Below, one piece after another: positions 16,225 to 25,025 of a stretch of 64,000 nt of DNA. Both the position numbers and the translations under genes were made by a program. Position 1 is the first letter of the stretch. Each line of letters starts with the position of its first letter. Source of the DNA: Micromonospora siamensis. GTDB lineage: Bacteria > Actinomycetota > Actinomycetes > Mycobacteriales > Micromonosporaceae. Below the pieces are notes generated by a model. The model worked only from the letters and a program-made list of their open reading frames with translations, had not been told where the DNA came from and searched no databases. The stretch spans positions 1,426,001-1,490,000 of the forward strand of contig NZ_LT607751.1 of the NCBI RefSeq assembly GCF_900090305.1, in the 5' to 3' direction.

Positions 16225-16272
16225 GCGCGCCCCAATCGCCCGCTTCCCCCGTGGCAGGCGATCGGGGCGCGC
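16225..16272 (-). terminator. Terminator after the mannosyltransferase gene
   Basis: A 16-bp stem with one mismatch and a 16-base loop begins 50 bases past the stop codon at 16322. It separates that transcript from the VWA promoter. Confidence 0.7.
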
Positions 16273-16321
16273 TTCTCTGTCTGCGGCCCCCGCGTCCCGG
16301 AGGCCCGGCCGCCCGACGGGC

Positions 16322-17989
16322 TCAGATCCAGCGCCCGTCCAGCCACATCCGCGCCGACCACCCGTCGTACGGCAGCAGCTGCCCCACGAAGATCGGGTAG
16401 AAGTACGCGAAGCAGAGCGCCACCAGCAGCACGTACGCCCCGGCGATCACCCCACCGAACAGTCGGCGGTCGTACCCCTGCTCGGCGGAGGCGGCCGACT
16501 CGCCGGCCGGCGAGATGATCGCCCCCAGCACGTAGACCACCGACAGCACCAGGAACGGCAGGGCCGGCGCGGCGTAGAACGAGAACATCGTCCGCCCGTC
16601 CAGGGCGAACCAGAACCAGGGCAGCAGCCCGGCGGCCACGGTGAGCAGGATCGCCCCGGCCCGCCAGTCCCGCCGGGCGACGCCCAGCCAGGCCAGCCCG
16701 GCCAGGGCCGGCAGGAACGACCACCAGAGCAGCGGCGTGCCGAGCAGCAGGATCTCCGAGGCGCAGGTCGGCGCCCCGCACGAGCCCGCCCCCGACCAGT
16801 AGAACGCCACCGGGCGGCCCAGCAGCAGCCACTGCCACGGCCAGGACTGGTACTTGTGCGGGTCGTCGAGCTGCTTGTGGAAGTCGAACGCGGCCTGGTG
16901 GTACTTGAACAGGTTCCACAGGGGGTTGTCGCTCAGCCCGCTGTTCGGGTAGCGCGCCGCGTCCCGGTAGTAGCCGACGTCGGTGAGCAGCCACCCGGAC
17001 CAGGTCGCCACGTAGGTGACCACCATCAGCACCCCGGCCAGCAGCAGCCAGGGCAGCTCGTCGAGCAGCGCGTCCCGCCACGGCCGGCGTACCCCGGCGG
17101 ACCGGCGGACGCCGACCTCCCAGAAGATCACCAGCAGGGCGAAGGCCGGCACGAAGTAGAGCGCGCTCCACTTCACCGCGCAGGCGCAGCCCAGCAGCAC
17201 CCCGGCGACCAGCCGCCACCACGGCCAGTTCCGCCAGCCGCCGGCCGGCCGGCCCGCCGGCCCGGGCGCACCCGGATCCAGCCCGGCCTCCAGCGCCCCG
17301 GCCCAGCGGCGCCGGCGGGCGTCCCGGTCGAGCACCAGGGCGCCGAACGCGGCCAGCACGAACAGCAGCAGGAAGATGTCGAGCAGCGCGGTGCGGGAGA
17401 GCACCAGGTGGAAGCCGTCCAGGGCGAGCAGCAGCCCGGCGGCGCAGCCCAGCGCGGTGGAGCGGAACATCCGCCGGCCGATCCGGACCAGCAGCAGCAC
17501 CGAGAGCGTGCCCGCGACCGCGGCGGAGAACCGCCAGCCGAACTCGGGCGCGGTGGTCATCAGGTGCCCCGGCACGGAGATCTTCGTCTCCGCGTCCTGG
17601 TAGCCGAAGGCCCACTCGCCGAGCCCGATCAACCACTTGCCCAGCGGCGGATGGACCACGTACGACGGGCCGTTGTCCTTGTAGTTCCACTCGACGCCCT
17701 TGTCGATCAGGCCGTAGGCGTCCTTGGCGTAGTACGTCTCGTCGAAGATCTTGCCCTTGGGGCCGCTGAGCCCGAGCAGGCGCAGGATCGCCGCGATCGC
17801 GACGACCACCCCGGTGGCCAGCCACGAGTGCAGGTTCAGCCCCGCCTCGACGGTGGCCAGCCGGCGGCGTACCACCGTGGGGACGCCGCCACCGCCCACC
17901 GGCGGGGGTGTCGTCCCGGCCTCGGCCGTCACCCGCTGCGGACCGGTCGGCTCCGCGCTCGCGCTCTGCGCTGTCGACGCACTCGTCAC
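16322..17989 (-). CDS. pmt: Dolichyl-phosphate-mannose--protein mannosyltransferase (GT39)
   Basis: Polytopic enzyme that O-mannosylates secreted proteins at Ser/Thr during Sec export, using polyprenyl-phosphomannose. The 555 residues show about ten helices. The first extracytoplasmic loop has the acidic catalytic pair in KIFDETYYAKDAY, and VVHPPLGKWLIGLGE follows. The last segment is the typical family end (SARMWLDGRWI). The GTG at 17989 has TACGAT six bases upstream, so the message looks leaderless; longer starts reach into the divergent rsmI leader. Divergence from rsmI is conserved (Rv1002c/Rv1003 in M. tuberculosis). The neighbouring secreted pair, with Thr/Pro/Ala-rich linkers, could be among its substrates (inference). 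Confidence 0.92.
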   Translation of the reverse strand: MTSASTAQSASAEPTGPQRVTAEAGTTPPPVGGGGVPTVVRRRLATVEAGLNLHSWLATGVVVAIAAILRLLGLSGPKGKIFDETYYAKDAYGLIDKGVEWNYKDNGPSYVVHPPLGKWLIGLGEWAFGYQDAETKISVPGHLMTTAPEFGWRFSAAVAGTLSVLLLVRIGRRMFRSTALGCAAGLLLALDGFHLVLSRTALLDIFLLLFVLAAFGALVLDRDARRRRWAGALEAGLDPGAPGPAGRPAGGWRNWPWWRLVAGVLLGCACAVKWSALYFVPAFALLVIFWEVGVRRSAGVRRPWRDALLDELPWLLLAGVLMVVTYVATWSGWLLTDVGYYRDAARYPNSGLSDNPLWNLFKYHQAAFDFHKQLDDPHKYQSWPWQWLLLGRPVAFYWSGAGSCGAPTCASEILLLGTPLLWWSFLPALAGLAWLGVARRDWRAGAILLTVAAGLLPWFWFALDGRTMFSFYAAPALPFLVLSVVYVLGAIISPAGESAASAEQGYDRRLFGGVIAGAYVLLVALCFAYFYPIFVGQLLPYDGWSARMWLDGRWI

Positions 17990-17995
17990 CCGGCG

Positions 17996-18001
17996 ATCGT
18001 A
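17996..18001 (-). promoter_or_regulatory. -10 box of pmt, leaderless geometry
   Basis: TACGAT on the minus strand, then CGCCGG and the GTG at 17989. Confidence 0.55.
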
Positions 18002-18072
18002 GGCTGCGGAGGTGCCCGGTGGCGTCCGTCGTCCCCGAACCTGGCACCGATATCGATGAAGGAGTGCCGCCA

Positions 18073-18921
18073 GTGGGTGCAATGTCCGAAACCGGCCGCC
18101 TGATCCTGCTCGGCGCGCCGCTCGGCAACCCCGCCGACGCCTCCGCCCGGTTCCGCGAGGTGCTCGCCACCGCCGACGTCGTGGCCGCCGAGGACACCCG
18201 CCGGCTCACCCGGCTGGCCCGGGACCTCGACGTCCAGATCCCCGGCCGGATCGTCTCCTACTTCGAGGGCAACGAGGAGCGGCGTACCCCGGAACTGGTC
18301 GACGTGTTGACCGCCGGCTACGTCGTCGCGGTGGTCACCGACGGCGGCATGCCGAGCGTCTCCGACCCCGGCTACCGGCTGGTCCGGGCCGCGCTGGACG
18401 CCGGGCTCCCGGTCACGGCGGCCCCCGGGCCGAGCGCGGTCACCACCGCCCTGGCGCTGTCCGGGCTGCCCTGCGACCGGTTCTGCTTCGAGGGGTTCCT
18501 GCCCCGCACCCCCGCCGGCCGGCGGTCCCGGCTGCGTTCGCTGGCCGCCGAGGAACGCACCCTGGTCTTCTTCGAGGCCCCGCACCGGATCACCGGCTCG
18601 CTGGCCGACCTGGCCGCCGTCTTCGGCGCCGACCGGCCCGCCGCGCTCTGCCGCGAGCTGACCAAGACCTACGAGGAGATCGTCCGCCGGCCGCTGGGCG
18701 AACTGGCCGAGTGGGCCGAGCGGGGCGAGCCGCGCGGCGAGATCACCCTGGTCGTCGCCGGGGCGCCGGCCACGCCCGCCGAGCGGCCGGACGACGACAC
18801 GCTGCGCGCCGCGGTCGCCGCGCGGGAGGCCGCCGGCCTGTCCCGCCGGGACGCGATCACCGAGGTCGCCACCGGGTACGGGCTGCGCCGCCGCGACGTC
18901 TACACCGTCGTGCACGCCTGA
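18073..18921 (+). CDS. rsmI: 16S rRNA (cytidine-1402-2'-O)-methyltransferase
   Basis: Methylates the ribose of C1402 in the decoding centre of 16S rRNA. Tetrapyrrole-methylase fold with the family motifs in order: GAPLGNPADAS, AEDTRRLTRL, VTDGGMPSVSDPGYRL, PGPSAVTTALALSGL and the C-terminal RELTKTYEEIVR. About 282 residues, the normal length. GAAGGAG (18058-18064) is eight bases before the GTG at 18073, which I take as the start; the ATG at 18082 is three codons later and too far from it. Divergent from pmt, as in other actinobacteria. Confidence 0.93.
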   Translation: MGAMSETGRLILLGAPLGNPADASARFREVLATADVVAAEDTRRLTRLARDLDVQIPGRIVSYFEGNEERRTPELVDVLTAGYVVAVVTDGGMPSVSDPGYRLVRAALDAGLPVTAAPGPSAVTTALALSGLPCDRFCFEGFLPRTPAGRRSRLRSLAAEERTLVFFEAPHRITGSLADLAAVFGADRPAALCRELTKTYEEIVRRPLGELAEWAERGEPRGEITLVVAGAPATPAERPDDDTLRAAVAAREAAGLSRRDAITEVATGYGLRRRDVYTVVHA

Positions 18922-18931
18922 GCCGCGACCC

Positions 18932-19837
18932 TCACCAGGCGGCGACCAGGAAGCCGAGGGCGATCAGCAGCGGCCCGCCGAACGCCCCGGTCACCGCCCA
19001 GCGTCGGGTACGCGGGTCGGGCAGCCGGGTGGCCCCGCTCCACCGGGCGATCCCCGCGCCGCAGGCCACCACCAGCAGCAGCCCGAGCAGCCAGCGCAGG
19101 TGCCGCCCGATGCCGGTGTCGGCGTACGCGGTGCCGCCGCCCGCCCCGGTCATCCGGGCCGGCAGCGCGGTGCCGGCGGTGGCGTGCTCCCGGGGCACGC
19201 CGCTGACCCGCACCCCGTACGCCCGGAACTGCTCGCCCTCGGCGGTGAAGATCCCCCGGCAGCGCTGGCCCAGCCCGGCGCCCGTGCAGTCGCCGATCAC
19301 CACGGTGCCCCGGGTCGAGTGCCCGACCGCGAGCCAGAACGGTCCGGCGCTGACCCAGCCGAAGAACGCCGCCACCAGGCTCAACGTGACGACCACGGCC
19401 AGCCCGCGGTGCGGCTCCGGCGGCCGGGGTGGCCGCGCCGCCACCCGTCGGGAGCGGCCCTCGCGGGGGGTCCGGTCCCGGCGGGTCGCCGGCTCCTCCC
19501 GCAGCGGGGTGCCGTCCCAGTGCACCTCCTCGATCGGCGCCCAGAGGACCGGGCCGGCGTCGGGGTCCGGCCCGCGCCGGTGCCAGCGGTGCGGTTGCCG
19601 GACCGGCACCCGGCGCGGCACGGCGTCCACCGGCGCGCCGGTGGTCGGCTCGACCTCCCCCTCGGCGCGCTCGTCGCAGGCGTGCGCCGCGCCCCCGGCG
19701 CCGGGCCGGGGGTGCGGGGCGACCGCGCCGCCGTGCGGGGGCCGGGCCCGGGTACGCCGGGAGTCGCTCTCGTCCACCGCCCCGATGGGGGGCTCGTCGC
19801 GGCCCGGTACGGCTGGTCTGCCCGTCACGGCGTTCAT
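18932..19837 (-). CDS. Hypothetical membrane protein with long cytoplasmic N terminus
   Basis: About 301 residues. The first 165 are polar, rich in Pro, Arg and Gly and probably disordered. A membrane helix follows (LAVVVTLSLVAAFFGWV), then an extracytoplasmic loop of about 65 residues with two Cys (VIGDCTGAGLGQRCRG) that may form a disulfide. Two more helices follow (LLGLLLVVACGAGI and GGPLLIALGFLVAA). I take the ATG at 19837; no clear ribosome-binding site is seen. It lies convergent to rsmI and divergent from metG. Not a recognised family. Confidence 0.7.
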   Translation of the reverse strand: MNAVTGRPAVPGRDEPPIGAVDESDSRRTRARPPHGGAVAPHPRPGAGGAAHACDERAEGEVEPTTGAPVDAVPRRVPVRQPHRWHRRGPDPDAGPVLWAPIEEVHWDGTPLREEPATRRDRTPREGRSRRVAARPPRPPEPHRGLAVVVTLSLVAAFFGWVSAGPFWLAVGHSTRGTVVIGDCTGAGLGQRCRGIFTAEGEQFRAYGVRVSGVPREHATAGTALPARMTGAGGGTAYADTGIGRHLRWLLGLLLVVACGAGIARWSGATRLPDPRTRRWAVTGAFGGPLLIALGFLVAAW

Positions 19838-19962
19838 TGGACACCGCCCGGGCGGGGCGGGCGGGCAGCTCAGCCCGCGTGTCGGCGACAAATCGGGCAG
19901 CTTTGGGGAGCGTCCCGCCACCCCGCACCCCTATTGATTCGCCGGTGCCCCTGGCGGGTCAC

Positions 19963-19968
19963 TAGGCT
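19963..19968 (+). promoter_or_regulatory. -10 box of metG, leaderless geometry
   Basis: TAGGCT with eight bases to the ATG at 19977 and no ribosome-binding site between. Confidence 0.5.
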
Positions 19969-19976
19969 TGCTGGTC

Positions 19977-21779
19977 ATGAGTCACGTTCTCGCCGCGGTC
20001 GCCTGGCCATACGCCAACGGCCCGCGCCACATCGGCCACGTATCCGGATTCGGCGTTCCCTCCGACGTCTTCGCCCGGTACATGCGGATGGCCGGCCACG
20101 ACGTGCTCATGGTCTCCGGCACCGACGAGCACGGCACCCCGATCCAGGTGCAGGCCGACGCCGAGGGGGTCACCCCCCGGGAGCTGGCCGACCGCTACAA
20201 CCGGGTGATCGCCGAGGACCTGCGGGCGCTGGGCCTGTCGTACGACCTGTTCACCCGGACCACCACCCGCAACCACTACGCCGTGGTGCAGGAGCTGTTC
20301 ACCGGGCTGCACCGCAACGGCTACATCGTCCCCAAGGTCACCACCGGGGCGATCTCCCCGTCCACCGGTCGGACCCTGCCCGACCGCTACATCGAGGGCA
20401 CCTGCCCGATCTGCGGCTACGACAGCGCCCGCGGCGACCAGTGCGACAACTGCGGCAACCAGCTCGACCCGATCGACCTGATCAACCCCAAGTCGAAGAT
20501 CAACGGCGAGACGCCGGAGTTCGTCGAGACCGAGCACTTCTTCCTGGACCTGCCCGCCCTGGCCGAGGCGCTGCGCGGCTGGCTGGACACCCGGGAGGGC
20601 TGGCGTCCCAACGTGCTGCGGTTCTCCCGCAACCTCCTCGACGACCTCCAGCCCCGGGCCATCACCCGCGACCTGGAGTGGGGGGTGCCGATCCCGCTCG
20701 ACGGCTGGCGGGACCGGGGCGACAAGCGGATCTACGTCTGGTTCGACGCGGTGATCGGCTACCTGTCGGCCTCCATCGAGTGGGCCCGCCGCACCGGCGA
20801 CCCGCAGGCGTGGCGCAGGTGGTGGTCCGCCGACGGCGAGGGGAAGGACTCCCCGAGCTACTACTTCATGGGCAAGGACAACATCGTCTTCCACTCGGTG
20901 ATCTGGCCGGCGCTGCTCGGCGGCTACTCGGGCGAGGGGTCGCGGGACGGCGAGCCGGGCGAGCTGGGCCGGCTGAACCTGCCCACCGAGGTGGTGTCCA
21001 GCGAATACCTGACCATGGAGGGTCGCAAGTTCTCCTCGTCCCGCAAGGTCGTCATCTACGTCCGCGACTTCCTGGCCCGCTACGACGCCGACGCGCTGCG
21101 CTACTTCATCGCCGTCGCCGGGCCGGAGAGCAACGACACCGACTTCACCTGGGCGGAGTTCCTCCGCCGCAACAACGACGAGCTGGTCGCCGGCTGGGGC
21201 AACCTGGTCAACCGGTCCATCTCGATGGCGGCGAAGAACTTCGGGGCGATCCCGCCGGTCGACCCGGCCGGGCTCACCGAGGCCGACCGGGCCCTGCTGG
21301 ACGTCGCGAAGGCCGGCTTCGCCACCGTCGGCGACCTGATCGCCCGGCACCGGCAGAAGCAGGCCATCGGCGAGGCGATGCGGGTGGTCGCCGAGGCCAA
21401 CAGGTACCTGTCCGACCAGGCGCCCTGGAAGCTCAAGGGCGAGGACGACAAGCCGCGGATGGGCACCATCCTGCACGTCGCCCTCCAGGTGGTCAGCGAC
21501 GCCAACACGCTGCTCACCCCGTTCCTGCCGCACTCCGCGCAGCAGATCCACGAGCTGCTCGGCGGCACCGGCGTGCACGCGCCGATGCCGCGTGTCGAGG
21601 AGGTCGAGGACCTCGACGGCGGGCCGGCGTACCCGGTGCTGACCGGTGACTACACGGTCGGGGCGCGCTGGGAGTCGGTGCCGATCGAGGCGGGCCGCCC
21701 GCTCGCCGCGCCGAAGCCGGTGTTCCGCAAGCTCGACCCGTCCATCGTCGACGAGGAGCTGGCCCGGCTGGCCGGCTGA
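19977..21779 (+). CDS. metG: Methionyl-tRNA synthetase
   Basis: Charges tRNA-Met with methionine for initiation and elongation. Class I synthetase of 600 residues. The HIGH motif is in [11 protein letters not shown] near residue 20. The zinc knuckle pair is CPICGYD and CDNCGNQ. The second signature appears as KFSSSR in place of KMSKS. The C-terminal anticodon-binding helices are present; no C-terminal tRNA-binding extension is visible. The ATG at 19977 has TAGGCT eight bases upstream, so the message is probably leaderless. Neighbouring rsmI and tatD match the conserved actinobacterial order. Confidence 0.96.
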   Translation: MSHVLAAVAWPYANGPRHIGHVSGFGVPSDVFARYMRMAGHDVLMVSGTDEHGTPIQVQADAEGVTPRELADRYNRVIAEDLRALGLSYDLFTRTTTRNHYAVVQELFTGLHRNGYIVPKVTTGAISPSTGRTLPDRYIEGTCPICGYDSARGDQCDNCGNQLDPIDLINPKSKINGETPEFVETEHFFLDLPALAEALRGWLDTREGWRPNVLRFSRNLLDDLQPRAITRDLEWGVPIPLDGWRDRGDKRIYVWFDAVIGYLSASIEWARRTGDPQAWRRWWSADGEGKDSPSYYFMGKDNIVFHSVIWPALLGGYSGEGSRDGEPGELGRLNLPTEVVSSEYLTMEGRKFSSSRKVVIYVRDFLARYDADALRYFIAVAGPESNDTDFTWAEFLRRNNDELVAGWGNLVNRSISMAAKNFGAIPPVDPAGLTEADRALLDVAKAGFATVGDLIARHRQKQAIGEAMRVVAEANRYLSDQAPWKLKGEDDKPRMGTILHVALQVVSDANTLLTPFLPHSAQQIHELLGGTGVHAPMPRVEEVEDLDGGPAYPVLTGDYTVGARWESVPIEAGRPLAAPKPVFRKLDPSIVDEELARLAG

Positions 21780-21795
21780 GCCGTACCCACGACGA

Positions 21796-21827
21796 CGCGG
21801 CCCCGGGGGTGTCCCCCCGGGGCCGCG
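21796..21827. terminator. Bidirectional terminator after metG
   Basis: A perfect 14-bp stem (CGCGGCCCCGGGGG with its complement) closes a four-base loop, between metG and the convergent hydrolase gene. No T run. Confidence 0.85.
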
Positions 21828-21840
21828 GTCGTCGGCGGGG

Positions 21841-22692
21841 TCAGGCGCGGGCCATCTTCGGCGCGCCGATGAACTCCATGATCGCCTGGTTCACCTCGGT
21901 CGGGTGGGTCCACGGCGTGCCGTGCGGCGCACCCTTCAGGGTGACCAACCGGACGTCCGAGAGCATGTGCTGCAACCGCGCGCCGGTCTTCTCGTACGGC
22001 AGCACGTTGTCCTTGTCGCCCTGGATGATCAGCACCGGTACGTCGATGTTCGGCAGGTCCGGCCGGAAGTCCTCCTGCCAGGCGTCCACCGCGTCGTGGG
22101 TGCCCTTCGCCGACGCCATCGCGCCGATCTGCCAGTGCGCCCGGTACGCCTCCTCGCTGACCCACTTGCCCTTGGTCTCGCTGTAGTTGAAGAAGGCGTC
22201 GCAGAACTGGGTCAGGTACGCGAACCGGTCCGCGACGATCGCCTGCTGGAAGCCGTCGAAGAGGTTCTTCGGAACGCCCTCCGGATTGTCGGGGGACTGC
22301 ACCAGCATCGGGGCCAGCGGGGCCATCAGCACCGCCCGGTCCACCCGGTCCGACCCGTACCGGCCGAGGTAGCGGGTCACCTCGCCGGTGCCCATCGAGT
22401 GACCGATCAGGATCGCGTTGCGCAGGTCCAGCTCGCTCATCAGCACGTCGAGGTCGCTGGCGAAGGTGTCGTAGTCGTACCCCATGGCCGGCTGCGCGGA
22501 GGCGCCGAAACCACGCCGGTCGTAGGTGATCACCCGGTAGCCCGCCGACATCAGTGGCTGGGACACCTTCTCCCAGGTCGCCCCGTTGAACGGGAAACCG
22601 TGGATCAGCACGACCGGCTGGCCGGAACCGTGGTCCTCGTAGTACAGGTCGATGGGCGCGGAGTTCTCCGTGCCGACGGTGACGAAGGGCAT
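21841..22692 (-). CDS. Alpha/beta hydrolase, chloroperoxidase-like
   Basis: A 283-residue alpha/beta hydrolase close to cofactor-free haloperoxidases and esterases. The nucleophile Ser99 is in GHSMG, and the acid is probably the Asp of IIQGDKDNVLP. The catalytic His is in KGAPHGTPWTHP. The oxyanion loop is HGFPFNG. These enzymes hydrolyse esters and form peracids in vitro; the natural substrate is unknown. The ATG at 22692 is preceded by GGAG. The longer open frame upstream runs antisense to nothing conserved and is not used. A shared terminator with metG follows. Confidence 0.9.
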   Translation of the reverse strand: MPFVTVGTENSAPIDLYYEDHGSGQPVVLIHGFPFNGATWEKVSQPLMSAGYRVITYDRRGFGASAQPAMGYDYDTFASDLDVLMSELDLRNAILIGHSMGTGEVTRYLGRYGSDRVDRAVLMAPLAPMLVQSPDNPEGVPKNLFDGFQQAIVADRFAYLTQFCDAFFNYSETKGKWVSEEAYRAHWQIGAMASAKGTHDAVDAWQEDFRPDLPNIDVPVLIIQGDKDNVLPYEKTGARLQHMLSDVRLVTLKGAPHGTPWTHPTEVNQAIMEFIGAPKMARA

Positions 22693-22753
22693 GTCGGGTT
22701 CTCCAAGTCGCTGCGGCAGTCTGACGTCGCGCGCTTTCCCGACCAGGCCCCCG

Positions 22754-24004
22754 TTATGCCGGCGGATACGCCAGGTCCACCACCCGGTCGTCGACCAGCT
22801 CCGTCGCCGGGGCCCACGCCTCGTAGACGCCCCGTTCGTGGCACTGCGCACCGGTAACGGCCACCGCGTCCGGATCCGGTCGGCGCAACCGCAGCCGCAG
22901 CCACTCCGCCTCCTCACGCAGCACCAGGCAGGGCACGCCCCGCCACGTCGCGTACCGGAGCCGGCGGGCCACCGAGTCCACCGGATAGCGGGCCGCCCGG
23001 GTCATCGCCAGCACCCGGAACCCGCCCGGCTGGTCGGCGACCGCCTCGTACTCGCTGCCGGCGTAACCCCCGACGAGCTGGGTGGAGCGGGGCACCTCGC
23101 CGGTCGGCACGTACTCCTGGTCGGGGTGCAGGCCCGGCACCGCGGCCAGCAGGTGGCGCCACTGCGGCCCGGCCATCCGCAGCCACCCTCGCTGCTCGGC
23201 CTGGTAGCTGTAGAGCACCACCTCCGTCCCGTCGGCCGGGTAGGCCAGCAGCGTGGCGTTCGCCGGCATCGGCAGGTCGGCGAAGTCCCGGGTGACGAAC
23301 TCGGGGATCAGCTGCCCGTTGCTGGGGACGAAACCGGTGCCGAGCACCGCCGGGCCCAGCCGGTCCCGGGCCGGCAGCGCGGTCAGCCCCCGGTGCTCCG
23401 GGCCGGCCGGCACGTCGTAGTCGGCCGGGTCCGCGGCCCGCCAGCGCAGCGCGTACGCCACGTCCAGGCCGTCCCGGCCGACCGGCCCGTCGCCGCGCAG
23501 CACCGCCAGGGCGGCGGGGGTACGCAGGTGCGCCACGTCGTGCTCGCGGTAGCAGAAGCCGTGCGGCAGCCACCCGCGTACGTGCCCGGCGAGCTGCCGG
23601 GCGGAGAGCACCTTCACCATCCGGGTGCCGGGCCGGATCGTCGCCGAGGCGCGGACCGTCGCGAGGATCGGGTCACCGGCCGCGTCCGGCCGCTGGCTGA
23701 GCTGGTGCACCCGGGCCCAGCCGTGCTCCCGGTGCAGCGGCAGCAGCAGCGGCGTCTCGGGCTCCTCGCCCGGCGGCGGCGCCCCGTGCACCTCGGTCAC
23801 CTCGGTGGCGTGCACGAACCGGTGCCAGGGCAGCGGCGCGCTGGGGCGGGGCGCCCACTCGAAGCCGGCCGCCTCGTCTGCGGCGAACAGTTCGTACGCC
23901 GCACCCCGGGCGATCTCCTCCGCGGGGTACACCGCACCGTCGTACGTCACGTGCAGCCCGGTCCGCCCGATCGCGGCGCCGCTGGCCTGAGGAGTGACCG
24001 TCAC
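22754..24004 (-). CDS. Conserved hypothetical protein, 416 residues
   Basis: A soluble protein I do not recognise. It begins with TGLHVTYDGAVYPAEEIARG and ends with GVYEAWAPATELVDDRVVDL; both ends share a Y-x-A / EL-V pattern that may be an internal duplication. The middle is rich in Trp, His and Pro (WLPHGFCYREHDVAHLRTP) with no known catalytic motif, signal peptide or helix. The GTG at 24004 has TAGCGT seven bases upstream and no ribosome-binding site. It diverges from tatD and lies 61 bases upstream of the hydrolase gene in the same direction, so the two may share a transcript. Confidence 0.75.
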   Translation of the reverse strand: MTVTPQASGAAIGRTGLHVTYDGAVYPAEEIARGAAYELFAADEAAGFEWAPRPSAPLPWHRFVHATEVTEVHGAPPPGEEPETPLLLPLHREHGWARVHQLSQRPDAAGDPILATVRASATIRPGTRMVKVLSARQLAGHVRGWLPHGFCYREHDVAHLRTPAALAVLRGDGPVGRDGLDVAYALRWRAADPADYDVPAGPEHRGLTALPARDRLGPAVLGTGFVPSNGQLIPEFVTRDFADLPMPANATLLAYPADGTEVVLYSYQAEQRGWLRMAGPQWRHLLAAVPGLHPDQEYVPTGEVPRSTQLVGGYAGSEYEAVADQPGGFRVLAMTRAARYPVDSVARRLRYATWRGVPCLVLREEAEWLRLRLRRPDPDAVAVTGAQCHERGVYEAWAPATELVDDRVVDLAYPPA

Positions 24005-24011
24005 GTCGCGG

Positions 24012-24017
24012 ACGCTA
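24012..24017 (-). promoter_or_regulatory. -10 box of the 416-residue gene, leaderless geometry
   Basis: TAGCGT on the minus strand is followed by seven bases and the GTG at 24004. Confidence 0.5.
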
Positions 24018-24099
24018 GGCGCGGCAGGTTCCGGGCAGGTGAACGGCCGGTCACGGGTGGGAGACCCGGGGCGTACGCGGGTGTGTGATGCTGGCGACG

Positions 24100-24993
24100 A
24101 TGAGCGAGCAGACCGAGACCCGCAAGCAGCGTGCCGCCCGCCGGGCCGGCGAGTTCCCGCCCGCGCCGGAGGCGTTGCCCCGTCCGGTGCCGGACAGCCA
24201 CACCCACCTGGACATCACCGTCGGCGAGTACGGCGGGCCCCTCCCCGGCGGTGGGACCGTCGAGGACCCGGTGGCGGCGGCGATCGAGGTGGCCGCCGCC
24301 GTGGGCGTCGACCGGCTGGTGCAGGTCGGCGTGGACGTGCCCTCGTCCCGCTGGGGCGTCGAGGTGGCCCGGAGGTACCCGACGGTGCTGGCCACCGTCG
24401 CGCTGCACCCGAACGAGGCGCCCCGGCTGGCCGACCTGGACTCCGCGTTGCGCGAGATCGAGGCGCTCGCCGCCGACGACCGGGTCCGGGGCGTCGGCGA
24501 GACCGGGATGGACTTCTTCCGCACCGGTGACGAGGGGCGGGCCGCGCAGGAGGAGAGCTTCCGGGCGCACATCGCCATCGCCAAGCGGCACGGCCGCGCG
24601 CTGGTCATCCACGACCGGGACGCGCACGCCGACGTGCTGCGGATCGTCGACGACGAGGGCGCCCCGGACACCGTGGTGATGCACTGCTTCTCCGGGGACG
24701 CCGACTTCGCCCGGGAGTGCGTACGCCGGGGCTTCCTGCTCAGCTTCGCCGGCACGGTCACCTTCGGCAGCGCCGCCGCGCTGCGCGAGGCCGCCGCGGT
24801 CACCCCGCTGGAGCAGATCCTGGTGGAGACCGACGCGCCGTACCTCACCCCGATGCCGCACCGGGGACGGCCGAACGCGTCGTACCTGATCCCGCTGACG
24901 GTCCGGTCGCTCGCCGCGACCACCGGCGCCGACCTGGACGAGCTCTGCGCGGCCATCTCGGCCAACGGCGAGCGTGCCTTCGGCCCGTGGTGA
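24100..24993 (+). CDS. tatD: TatD-family metal-dependent DNase
   Basis: TIM-barrel metal hydrolase of about 297 residues, related to the 3'-5' exonuclease TatD. The first metal ligands are in DSHTHLD near residue 30, and GETGMDFF holds the bridging Glu. His ligands follow in [10 protein letters not shown] and MHCFSGD, and the late acidic ligand is in [15 protein letters not shown]. No good ribosome-binding site marks the start; the ATG at 24100 gives MSEQTETRK and I prefer it to the ATG at 24088 or GTG at 24085. It lies just upstream of rsmA; in many actinobacteria rpfB separates them, and here only 32 bases do. Confidence 0.9.
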   Translation: MSEQTETRKQRAARRAGEFPPAPEALPRPVPDSHTHLDITVGEYGGPLPGGGTVEDPVAAAIEVAAAVGVDRLVQVGVDVPSSRWGVEVARRYPTVLATVALHPNEAPRLADLDSALREIEALAADDRVRGVGETGMDFFRTGDEGRAAQEESFRAHIAIAKRHGRALVIHDRDAHADVLRIVDDEGAPDTVVMHCFSGDADFARECVRRGFLLSFAGTVTFGSAAALREAAAVTPLEQILVETDAPYLTPMPHRGRPNASYLIPLTVRSLAATTGADLDELCAAISANGERAFGPW

Positions 24994-25012
24994 GCGGCGC
25001 CGACCCCACGGC

Positions 25013-25018
25013 TACGCT
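25013..25018 (+). promoter_or_regulatory. -10 box of rsmA, leaderless geometry
   Basis: TACGCT is followed by seven bases and the GTG at 25026. It lies in the 32-base gap after tatD, so rsmA has its own promoter candidate. Confidence 0.55.
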
Positions 25019-25025
25019 ACGGGGC

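Noticed and set aside
15215..18103. A 962-codon plus-strand open frame
   Set aside because: It is antisense to the VWA and pmt genes, has no family motif and is Arg/Gly/Pro-rich throughout.
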